Shown here piece after piece: positions 50,854 to 59,258 of a stretch of DNA of 64,000 nucleotides (positions within the stretch are counted from its first letter, which is position 1; each line of letters opens with the position of its first letter). This stretch comes from UBA1573 sp034005165 (lineage in GTDB: Bacteria; Pseudomonadota; Alphaproteobacteria; Micavibrionales; Micavibrionaceae): positions 186,001-250,000 of the forward strand of contig JAVEVE010000003.1 of NCBI GenBank assembly GCA_034005165.1, written 5' to 3'. The position numbers were made by a program, and so were the translations under genes. The notes beneath the pieces are model-generated. The model did not search any database. It saw only the letters and a program-made list of their open reading frames with translations, and had not been told where the DNA came from.

Positions 50854-52284
50854 CTATTTTTCGTTCATAGAATTTTGAACAGTTTTCAAAAATGGCTTCA
50901 TCAAATATTCCATGACAGTTTTATGACCTGTCACAATATCAACTGTTGCAATCATCCCCGGGATAATCGGTAGAGATTTTCCTTCGCGATATAAAGAGTT
51001 TTCTTCAGTTCGGACTAGAACACGATAGAAACTTTCATCTTTATCATTCTTGATTGTATCAGGAGAGATATCAACAACCTCTCCCTTTAATCCTCCATAA
51101 ATTGTAAAATCATATGCAGTAATCTTGACCATAGCGGGCATTTCCGGGCGCAGGCGAGCAATATCAGAGGGCCGGATTTTAACCTCAACCAGCAAATTAT
51201 CATCCACAGGGACAATCTCTGCAATCGGGTCTCCCGGGCGCACAACACCGCCAACTGTATTTACCTTGAAATCCTTGATTGTCCCATTCACAGGGGAACG
51301 AACTTCTGTACGATCCTTCTTGTCTTCCAACGCTCCGAGAGACTGTTTAATCGTATTCATTTCAATCATCTTGGATGCCAACTCGGCCTGGGATTCAGCG
51401 ACAGAGCTTTTTTTCATTTCCGCAATCCGAGCCTCTGCCTCTGCCATAGCTGATTCAGCACGAGGAATAGACTGCCGAACACCATCGAGTTCAGTTTGCT
51501 TTTCTTTAATACCACGTTGCAGCTGAACCAACTCGATCTTAGGGGCTGAACCCTTCGCAATGAGAGGTTCAATCATATTCTTTTCCTGAATAGATAAATT
51601 GATAACAGCTGCTAGATTTGATGCCCGCGTTTTCAACTCTGCAATTTCCTGCCTGCGTTGCGACAATTGCTGATCAAGAACATTCAATTGCTCTCTCAAC
51701 TTATCCCGGTTAGCACGAAAAGCATTCAGTTCTTCTGTAACACTTTGAGGTGCCTTCTTCATAACATCATCAGAAAACTCGATACTTTCTTTTCCGTCAA
51801 CTTCAGCCTGCAACCGAGTGATAGAGGCCAACAAACCAAGATAGCGCGCTTCATTCGATCCTAGGTCTGATAATGCCCCGACATCTTTAAGACGCATAAT
51901 CACTTCATCTTTCTTGACACGATCACCCTCCTTATAAAGGAACGCTTCAACAATCCCCCCTTCAAGGTTCTGGATGATCTGCACCTCTCCTGCTGGAATA
52001 ACCTGACCTTCACCACGCGCTGTCTCATCAATATCAGCAAAGGTTGCCCAAACTACAAACGAGAAGAAAAAGAAGAATGTCAGAACAAGAATCAAATGCT
52101 TATGAAGAGGGATATCTTCATCTGCCATGAAATAACGATCCGCATAAGCAGCAATTCTGTCTGCATTCTGCTTAGTCCAATTCGCTTGGATTGCATTCCA
52201 TCCTTCATTGGAATTCATATTCAGCTCTTGGGGTTCTTTCTTCATTTGCTTTCTAGGCATATTTTTTGGAGGTACGTCTGTCAT
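50854..52284 (-). CDS. HlyD-family periplasmic adaptor of type I secretion
   Basis: 476 residues. One N-terminal membrane helix (LILVLTFFFFFSFVVWATF at about 65-83) followed by a lipoyl half-motif (GQVIPAGEVQIIQNLEGGIV), a long coiled-coil (about 165-330) and a second lipoyl half with APVNGTIKDF-like sequence (RSPVNGTIKDFKVNTVGGVV). It links the inner-membrane exporter to TolC. Eleven bases downstream lies the phosphatase and 12 bases upstream the ABC exporter. Confidence 0.93.
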   Translation of the reverse strand: MTDVPPKNMPRKQMKKEPQELNMNSNEGWNAIQANWTKQNADRIAAYADRYFMADEDIPLHKHLILVLTFFFFFSFVVWATFADIDETARGEGQVIPAGEVQIIQNLEGGIVEAFLYKEGDRVKKDEVIMRLKDVGALSDLGSNEARYLGLLASITRLQAEVDGKESIEFSDDVMKKAPQSVTEELNAFRANRDKLREQLNVLDQQLSQRRQEIAELKTRASNLAAVINLSIQEKNMIEPLIAKGSAPKIELVQLQRGIKEKQTELDGVRQSIPRAESAMAEAEARIAEMKKSSVAESQAELASKMIEMNTIKQSLGALEDKKDRTEVRSPVNGTIKDFKVNTVGGVVRPGDPIAEIVPVDDNLLVEVKIRPSDIARLRPEMPAMVKITAYDFTIYGGLKGEVVDISPDTIKNDKDESFYRVLVRTEENSLYREGKSLPIIPGMIATVDIVTGHKTVMEYLMKPFLKTVQNSMNEK

Positions 52285-52296
52285 CTCTCATCCTCC

Positions 52297-54630
52297 CTAA
52301 CCACGCGGCGGCGGCTGTTGTGGCGTAGTGCGTCCGCCATTAAATTCACGCGCCTGCAATCTACGGATAATTTCATCCCTCGGACCAAAGGCAATAACCT
52401 GACCACGATCCATCAAAATCAGCTTATCAACCAAATCCAGCATTGCACCTTTGTGCGTAATCAGAATAGTTGTTTTTCCGCGCGACATAACTTTCAAGCG
52501 CTCTCTGAGCTTCATTTCAGAAGTAGGATCCATAGAAGCCGTCGGCTCGTCCATCAGCAGGACAGGAGGATCATAAAGGAGAGCACGCGCAATCGCAACG
52601 GCCTGACGCTGCCCACCTGACAGAGCTTCTCCACGCTCACCAACTTGCGTATCCAGCCCTTTTTCCGAATCCTGCAAAAACTCCATCACCCCCGCCAATT
52701 CAGCAGAACGAACAACAGCACGGTCAGGAGCCGTCTCATGACCCATCGTAATATTCTCACGTACAGATCCATAAAATAAGTTCGGGCTTTGTTGCACGGC
52801 CCCGACAGAGCGACGCAAATCACCAGGATCAATCTGGCGAACATCTGTGCCATCAAGCAGAATGGCTCCATTCGTCGGTTGATATAGGTTCACCAAAAGA
52901 CGTGCCAATGTCGTCTTACCAGACCCGACAGCCCCGATAATCCCGATATGCTCACCCGGATTGATCGTCAGGTTCAGTCCTCGCACGGCAGGGTGTGATT
53001 GACCGGGATATTTAAATTCAACATCACGAAATTCGACCTTACCTTCGATGCGCGGCATGGAAATGAAATGCTTTCCTGCCGGACGCTCGACAGGACGGCG
53101 CATCAAATCTTCCAGTTGTCGTAACGCTTCAACACTCTGGTTAAACCGGGTCATCAATCCTGCTACTTGGGACAAAGGCCCTAAGGCCCTCCCGACCAAC
53201 AGAACTGCCCCTACCAATGCTCCTTGTGTAAGTTTGGCATCGGAGATCAGATAAACTCCCGCAATAACCATACAGATCACAGTAAATTGTTGGATAAACA
53301 AAGAAAAATTGAGAGCTAAGGCAGCAACACGCTTGGATTGGACTGCTGTCTTGGAACCTTTTTCTGTAAGCTCCTCCCAGCGACGCTGAACGTGACCTTC
53401 TGCAGCCTGAGTCTTGATTGTTTCAAGACCGGTAATAGTCTCGAACAACAACGCATTTTTTAGGGCGCTCTCGTGCATGGATTGTCTGATAATTTTCTGC
53501 ATGGGTTTTTGCAATATCCATCCGCATCCCACCACAATGGGGATAGCAACCAACGGAATAATCGCCAAAGGTCCTGCAATCACAGCTATAATAATAATAA
53601 AGAACAACGAAAATGGCAGATCAATCAATGCCGCCATTGTTGCAGAGGTAAAGAAGTCCCGTATTGTTTCAAATTCGCGCATATTACTCGCGAGAACACC
53701 TGCGCTTGACGGACGTGCTGTCAAGGTCATCCCGAGAACCTGTTCGAATAATTTGGCAGAAATTTTAACGTCCGCCTTGCGCCCTGCCACATCCAGAAAA
53801 TGCGAACGCATATTCTTCATCAGAAAATCGAAAACGTAAACGATTAAAGCCCCGAGAGACAAAACCCATAACGTTTCATAGGCAGAGTTCGGAATCACGC
53901 GATCATAAACATTCATAATGTAAAGCGTGCTGGCCAATGCAAAACAGTTAACCATAACCGTTCCCAAAATGACTTCCTTATAAATCGGCATATGTTCCTT
54001 GAGCGTACCCCAGAACCAATCTCGTGCCGTATCAATGTCGGCAGGCCCCGCACGATCATCAACACGGGCAACAGGTCGCACAAAAAATGCATAATTAGTA
54101 TGGATCTTGGAAAGCTCGGAAAGCTTGATGATTTTACGCTCGTCAGGCGTTTCTGGGAATTGCAGAACCAGCCGCGTTTCAGGATGTATTTCTGCGTTCT
54201 TGCCATCAATTTTTTTAGGAGGATGATCCTTATGATACCGCACTTCCCACAAGATACAGGCTTGTTTGTGTTCAAGGACCAGAATACATGGCAAGTTTGG
54301 TGCAATTGCCAGAGCTTCCAAAGATCTCTCTGTCAAACGAGCCGTCATATCAGCTCTCTGGGCAGCGCGCTCGAATAAACTGGGTGTAATTCCTGTCGGG
54401 GGAATAGGGAGACCTGCTGTCAGAGCGTTCTCGCTGGTCCGGCGACCATAATGTCCGGCGACTATGCGTAGACATTCGATCAACGGAGAATGAACAGCAT
54501 ATCTATCAGCTTCTAGAGGCCAGATATCAGACGGTTCAATTACTTCTGGTGTAATCGCTGTATCAGAAGAGGCATCAGTCGAAGAAGATGGGGAATGAGA
54601 AGTCTCGGGTGTTTGGTCAGAACCGGTCAT
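52297..54630 (-). CDS. Type I secretion ABC exporter (LapB-like, with degenerate C39 domain)
   Basis: 777 residues from ATG 54630; the frame begins at 54666. N-terminal C39-like domain (about 50-190) keeps ECLRIVAGHYG but lacks the protease's catalytic Cys-Gly context, so it is likely a substrate-binding C39-like domain. Six membrane helices span about 215-510. The ATPase has GAVGSGKTT, LSGGQRQ and LLMDEPTASMD. It energises export of the adhesin encoded upstream. No clear ribosome site; the GC-rich hairpin at 54654-54673 lies just before it. Confidence 0.92.
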   Translation of the reverse strand: MTGSDQTPETSHSPSSSTDASSDTAITPEVIEPSDIWPLEADRYAVHSPLIECLRIVAGHYGRRTSENALTAGLPIPPTGITPSLFERAAQRADMTARLTERSLEALAIAPNLPCILVLEHKQACILWEVRYHKDHPPKKIDGKNAEIHPETRLVLQFPETPDERKIIKLSELSKIHTNYAFFVRPVARVDDRAGPADIDTARDWFWGTLKEHMPIYKEVILGTVMVNCFALASTLYIMNVYDRVIPNSAYETLWVLSLGALIVYVFDFLMKNMRSHFLDVAGRKADVKISAKLFEQVLGMTLTARPSSAGVLASNMREFETIRDFFTSATMAALIDLPFSLFFIIIIAVIAGPLAIIPLVAIPIVVGCGWILQKPMQKIIRQSMHESALKNALLFETITGLETIKTQAAEGHVQRRWEELTEKGSKTAVQSKRVAALALNFSLFIQQFTVICMVIAGVYLISDAKLTQGALVGAVLLVGRALGPLSQVAGLMTRFNQSVEALRQLEDLMRRPVERPAGKHFISMPRIEGKVEFRDVEFKYPGQSHPAVRGLNLTINPGEHIGIIGAVGSGKTTLARLLVNLYQPTNGAILLDGTDVRQIDPGDLRRSVGAVQQSPNLFYGSVRENITMGHETAPDRAVVRSAELAGVMEFLQDSEKGLDTQVGERGEALSGGQRQAVAIARALLYDPPVLLMDEPTASMDPTSEMKLRERLKVMSRGKTTILITHKGAMLDLVDKLILMDRGQVIAFGPRDEIIRRLQAREFNGGRTTPQQPPPRG

Positions 54631-54653
54631 AGGTAGCCATTTCCACAGTGAAG

Positions 54654-54673
54654 CCCCCTCTGGCAAGAGGGGG
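54654..54673. promoter_or_regulatory. GC-rich hairpin between tolC-like and exporter genes
   Basis: CCCCCTCT (54654-54661), loop GGCA, AGAGGGGG (54666-54673). On the minus strand there is no T-run after it, so it would lower or stabilise the operon mRNA rather than stop it. Its effect is inferred from layout. Confidence 0.4.
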
Positions 54674-54738
54674 AGTTTTCAAATTTAGCCGTCAAGCGTA
54701 CAAGCATTCCGGAGATGCAGGCCACGCCAATCGGGGAA

Positions 54739-56283
54739 TTATCCGCGACTTGTATCAGCCGGATTAACTTCCTTAGGGTATGGAACCCCCATTGTCGGCA
54801 ACAAGACACCGCGTAGAGCAAGCAAACGATAAACGGCAAACATTTCAAGATATCCATTGTTGATTGCGTTGCTGCGAGAAACAAACCATTCATTCTGGGA
54901 GTCAAGAACATCAAGTAATGTACGACGATCAAGATTGAACTGGTCTTTATAAGCCTGGACAACCATCGCGTTAGCTTCAGCTTGAAGAGTAAATGCCTCA
55001 GCACGTTCTCCGGCAGCCATCATGTTTGCCCATGTCTGGCGAACATCCGATTCAACAGAACGTGCGGCAGCATTACGATCGGTTTTTGATTGCGCATGAC
55101 GATAGACATGCTCACGAATACGTGCCTCATCACCACCGCCACGATACAAATTCCAGTTTGCAATCAACAATGCAGAGGCTTCTTGTGTACGACCCTCAAC
55201 ACCATCAAGGTTATCCCCGATAGATGCGCCTGCCTGGAAATCCACCTGAGGATACAATGTAGATTTTGATTGCTCCCATTCAGCTTCGGCTACATTCACG
55301 TCAGCCTCTTTGATATCCAAAGTCGGGCTGTGTGTCAGAACTTGTTTCACTTCATCATCAATATTGCCTTCGAGCATATTGCTTGGAGCAATAGGGCGGG
55401 TCAGATCAGGCTGTGGCAAATCACCGACCAAAGAGCGGTAAGTTGCTTCGGCATTACGCAAAGACTGGCGCACAGCGGATTCTTGTGCAACAGCAGCGGC
55501 AACACGGGCCTTAGTCTGCTCGACATCTGCCTGCGTAGAGCGACCAGCTCCTGTGCTGTCTTCAATTTGTCCCATAATAGAGCGATGCTGGTTCAGATTC
55601 TCAACAGCAATTGCCAACAATTCACGTTGACGCAACACATCAAGGTATGACTCGACAATATCCAGACCCAAAAACTCCGCGGTTTCACGAACGCGATGAG
55701 AAGCAGAACGGACACGATGACGTTGGCGCTCATTCTCATAGTGTGTGTTCATACCATCAAACAGCATCTGGGTTAATGTCAAAGATGCTTGGGAACGCCA
55801 CAAATCGGAGTGACCTTCAATAGATCCATCCGGATCAGAATAAATGCTCTGGTATCCTGTATCAGCTCTTAGATCTACAGAAGGCAAATAAAGGGCTTTT
55901 GCCTGTTCAAGCTCTTCATCTGTGGCACGGCGATTATTTTGAACTGTTTCAGTTTGAGGGTTAGTCAAAACACCAACTCCAACAGCATCACGCAAAGTAA
56001 TAATACGGTCAACAGCACGAGGGTTATATGATCCAACCTGAGTTGCTTTAGCAACAGCTGTAGTTTCAGGACTTGTGCTTGAAAGAACAGGTGTTGGAGG
56101 TTGTTTTGCTTCCATTACCGAAGCAGACATATCGGCTTCAGGTACAGGTAATGCCTCTGCATTAGTCTTCATTTGGTTTTCCATAGCTTGCGAGGAATCC
56201 TGCGCAGATGCAGAACCTGCAAATCCGTTGATACCCAACGCACATGCACAAACCATCAGAAGGTTACGATATGAAAAACTCAT
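54739..56283 (-). CDS. TolC-family outer-membrane channel
   Basis: 514 residues from ATG 56283 (GGAG before it; the frame starts at 56298). Signal peptide ending ASA-QDS. Two internal repeats of the TolC fold, each with long helices and two short strands: LYLPSVDLRADTGYQSIYSD in the first, and STLYPQVDFQAGASIGDNLD in the second. The C-terminal LLDVLDSQNEWFVSRSNAIN is typical of the family. It forms the trimeric exit duct of the type I secretion system. Confidence 0.93.
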   Translation of the reverse strand: MSFSYRNLLMVCACALGINGFAGSASAQDSSQAMENQMKTNAEALPVPEADMSASVMEAKQPPTPVLSSTSPETTAVAKATQVGSYNPRAVDRIITLRDAVGVGVLTNPQTETVQNNRRATDEELEQAKALYLPSVDLRADTGYQSIYSDPDGSIEGHSDLWRSQASLTLTQMLFDGMNTHYENERQRHRVRSASHRVRETAEFLGLDIVESYLDVLRQRELLAIAVENLNQHRSIMGQIEDSTGAGRSTQADVEQTKARVAAAVAQESAVRQSLRNAEATYRSLVGDLPQPDLTRPIAPSNMLEGNIDDEVKQVLTHSPTLDIKEADVNVAEAEWEQSKSTLYPQVDFQAGASIGDNLDGVEGRTQEASALLIANWNLYRGGGDEARIREHVYRHAQSKTDRNAAARSVESDVRQTWANMMAAGERAEAFTLQAEANAMVVQAYKDQFNLDRRTLLDVLDSQNEWFVSRSNAINNGYLEMFAVYRLLALRGVLLPTMGVPYPKEVNPADTSRG

Positions 56284-56378
56284 GAATTTTCTCCTCATTT
56301 ACCCGAGAATGAACATCCCGAGGCCAAAACTAGATAGTATTTATGATCTTTTTTGCATCGAAATGCAAGAGAGAGAGT

Positions 56379-56409
56379 GCCAAAACGGGGCGAAGAAATA
56401 CGCCCCGCT
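56379..56409 (-). terminator. Terminator of the adhesin gene
   Basis: CGGGGCG (56386-56392) pairs with CGCCCCG (56401-56407). On the minus strand it is followed by TTTTGG. It would separate the very long adhesin message from the export genes, or allow partial read-through into tolC. Confidence 0.6.
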
Positions 56410-56424
56410 CAGCTAATTATGACA

Positions 56425-59121
56425 TCAAACGGTACCAAAACCGCTCTGGTTTTGTTCATGTCCAGTCAATCGGACAATCTCATCAACCTGAACATTGGTT
56501 ACACCTTGAAGAACTACAACATCCTGAGCCGTAGCACCAGAACCCGTTCCATCAGCATCCACACTGATGATAGTATTGCCGTTCTCTGTTCTCGCAAAGA
56601 CAAAGTCATGGATTGCAACACTTGTGCCATCCTGCACTTCAATCAGACTACCCAGATCCAGAATATCCCCTTCCTCTTTATTAAAGTCGGAGATAACGAT
56701 TGGCTCATTATGGGATGCGCTGCTTTCTTCCGTAGTCGTAGAAGAAGTGTAACTATAACTGCTTGATGACGAACTGGAAGACGAAGAGGATGAGCTAGTC
56801 GTCTCGCCATTCACAATAGTGGTGCTTGTGCTGGTCGAGCTGACATCAACATTATTCGTGATATTGATCACTGTCGTTGATCCGCTAGGGCAATCACAAT
56901 TGCAATGACCATCATACAAGGTAACCGTTAGAGTGTCCGCATTGTAAGCCAGATTATTACCGGTTGTGCATTCTTCACCAGAGAGGTTTTTCTCTTGTGA
57001 AACAGCAGTAACCAGGAGATCAAACTGACCTTCATACCCTTGCGGAGCAATGATTTGCAAATCATGAAGCTGATCTTCCGTCAAGACCCAACGACCCACA
57101 ACAGCATCATAAACACCGTGGTTGAGCGCAAATCCATCAGGCAACCCCTCAATACGGATTTCCTTGATAACTTCGGAACCGTCAGTATCCTTGAGAGATA
57201 CGTCAACTTGCAACATAACCGCGGTTGCATCAACAGCAAAGACATCATGCAGATCAAGGTTAGGCTTATCGGCCACTGCATCCACAATGATATTCATTGA
57301 TCCGTAAGAGACAGAGGTCTGTTTGCTGTCCGGATCATACAGACTAGATGTTACAACAAGATTATTTAGGTCGACATCACTATCTTGCGGCGGATAGACA
57401 ACCGGACCACCGCTATATGATTGTCCTGCTGCCAGAGTAATAGACCACACACCGGTTGCAGCGTTATATGTTCCGCCGCTCACGTTGGTATCAACAACCC
57501 ATCCTGCCGTAAATCCGGAGATACTTAACGTAATCACGTCATTTCCATTGCCGCCATTAGCAGATGTCGAAACCTGCAATTGAGCGTGGCCATCTTCATA
57601 AACACATGTATCACATGTATCTAAGCACGGCGGCTCTGGGGGCAGATAACGTGGGGCAACATCAATCACCAGATTAGCTGTCGCTGTATCCTGATCAGTA
57701 TCACGCAGTGTATAAGTAAATACTTCCTGACCACCTGTGTCGCCAGGTTTTACAGTATAGGTATATTCGCCACTGGAATTGATAACCAACGTGCCATGAG
57801 CTGCATTGATCGTCAGCGCGCCATTAACAGGAACAGTGTACGTTGTGCTACCGTACTTAACGAAAGCCACACCCTTATCTGTGTAATCAGATCCGATATC
57901 ATCGTTCAGATCAACGTCACCCGATACTGATCCTGTGTTTGCAGGAACAGATGCATGATCGTCAACAGCGATAGGTCCGTCATCGTCAATTCCGATTTTG
58001 ATCGTTGCATTAACACTATCCCCATCCGCATCGGTCGCCGTAACACCAAAGGTGATATAAAGCGTCTCGTCATGGTTGGTAGCAATGCTATGGTCGAGAT
58101 TGTCCAACAAGGTGAACTTGTATGTCCCATCAGTATTCACTTGCAATGTGAAAACATTTGTCGATCCCGCTTTACCATAGTAAGTATTACCAACAAGCGT
58201 AATCACGACTGGAACACCACTCGACGACAGAACGCCTCCTTGTGCATTACCGGAAACAACAACTTCTGATACAGAGCGCGGAGTAACCGAACCGGGCCCG
58301 TCACCATGGTAATCAGGATTAACGCTTCCATTAACAACAATTGGGCCAAGGTCAGTTTCATCAATCAGTTTCACGCTGTTTTCAACAGTCGGGCACTGAT
58401 CAACATCATCCACAGTCACTGTCAGGGTCGCCGTCGCAGGATCTCCATCCTGATCAACAATCTTGTAAGTGAACTGGTCAGAACCAACGCTTGATCCTGT
58501 ATAAGTATAAGACCCGTCTGCCTTGATCGTCAGAGCGCCATGCGCTCCGGCAACAGTCACAGAACCAGATGTCGGAACAGTATATGTCGTCCCGCCAAAG
58601 CTGATCTCTTTCACCACATAACCTGGAGTATCCTCACCAACATCATCGTTCGCAGTCACATTACCAGAGACCGAACCAGGAGCTTCAGACAAAGTCGCAA
58701 CATCATTCACAGCCACAGGCGCATCATCATGAACCTTCACTGTGATCGAGCCGTTCGCCGTATCCCCATCAGCATCCGTCGCAACAAACCCGAAGTTAAG
58801 TGTAATCACATCATCAGGATTGGTCGCATCAGCATGATCCAACTGACCAAACTGTTTGTAGCTATAAGTACCGTCATCATTGATGGTCAATGTGAAGATT
58901 GTCGTAGCCCCAGCTTTACCGGTATAGGTATCGCCAACCAATGTCACCACAACAGCAACTCCGTTAGAAGTCAACGCGCCGCCTTTTTGTGAGCCGCCAG
59001 ACGTAAAGCTGCCAGCAACAGGGTTCACTGTTCCAGGACCATCGCCCATATAATCAACACTCAATGTGCCGCTCACTGTCTGTGATCCGTGATCATCCAC
59101 ATAAGTCTCGTCTACCTTGAT
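56425..59121 (-). CDS. Giant VCBS-repeat adhesin, C-terminal part (continues across the assembly gap)
   Basis: About 900 residues to the stop at 56425. It continues the repeat array (unit 4 from about 59121, unit 5 from about 58365 to 57640; each ~245 residues with DGPG, THTGDTYTG-like and ATDADGDT marks). After that come a strand-rich domain with a CDTCVYEDGHAQLQ start, a Ser-rich stretch (a run of more than ten serines at about 56750-56790) and the type I secretion end with ISDFNKEEGDILDLGSLIEV and FARTENGNTIISVDADGTG. The calcium-binding-type repeats and the C-terminal secretion signal fit a surface adhesin exported by the neighbouring genes. The start in this part is the gap, not a gene start. 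Confidence 0.88.
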   Translation of the reverse strand: MKVDETYVDDHGSQTVSGTLSVDYMGDGPGTVNPVAGSFTSGGSQKGGALTSNGVAVVVTLVGDTYTGKAGATTIFTLTINDDGTYSYKQFGQLDHADATNPDDVITLNFGFVATDADGDTANGSITVKVHDDAPVAVNDVATLSEAPGSVSGNVTANDDVGEDTPGYVVKEISFGGTTYTVPTSGSVTVAGAHGALTIKADGSYTYTGSSVGSDQFTYKIVDQDGDPATATLTVTVDDVDQCPTVENSVKLIDETDLGPIVVNGSVNPDYHGDGPGSVTPRSVSEVVVSGNAQGGVLSSSGVPVVITLVGNTYYGKAGSTNVFTLQVNTDGTYKFTLLDNLDHSIATNHDETLYITFGVTATDADGDSVNATIKIGIDDDGPIAVDDHASVPANTGSVSGDVDLNDDIGSDYTDKGVAFVKYGSTTYTVPVNGALTINAAHGTLVINSSGEYTYTVKPGDTGGQEVFTYTLRDTDQDTATANLVIDVAPRYLPPEPPCLDTCDTCVYEDGHAQLQVSTSANGGNGNDVITLSISGFTAGWVVDTNVSGGTYNAATGVWSITLAAGQSYSGGPVVYPPQDSDVDLNNLVVTSSLYDPDSKQTSVSYGSMNIIVDAVADKPNLDLHDVFAVDATAVMLQVDVSLKDTDGSEVIKEIRIEGLPDGFALNHGVYDAVVGRWVLTEDQLHDLQIIAPQGYEGQFDLLVTAVSQEKNLSGEECTTGNNLAYNADTLTVTLYDGHCNCDCPSGSTTVINITNNVDVSSTSTSTTIVNGETTSSSSSSSSSSSSSYSYTSSTTTEESSASHNEPIVISDFNKEEGDILDLGSLIEVQDGTSVAIHDFVFARTENGNTIISVDADGTGSGATAQDVVVLQGVTNVQVDEIVRLTGHEQNQSGFGTV

Positions 59122-59258
59122 NNNNNNNNNNCGCCAGACGTAAAGCTGCCAGCAACAGGGTTCACTGTTCCAGGACCATCGCCCATATAATCAACACTCA
59201 ATGTGCCGCTCACTGTCTGTGATCCGTGATCATCCACATAAGTCTCGTCTACCTTGAT
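58995..59258. repeat. 127-bp exact duplication flanking a 10-N gap
   Basis: Bases 58995-59121 and 59132-59258 are identical over 127 bases, separated by ten Ns. A length of exactly 127 is a common assembler k-mer size, so the two pieces are probably overlapping ends of neighbouring contigs that were padded instead of merged. Confidence 0.9.
59122..59131. other. Assembly gap (10 Ns) inside the adhesin gene
   Basis: Ten unknown bases. Placeholder size, not a measured distance. The true gene may contain the merged overlap or further repeat units that were collapsed. Confidence 0.97.
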
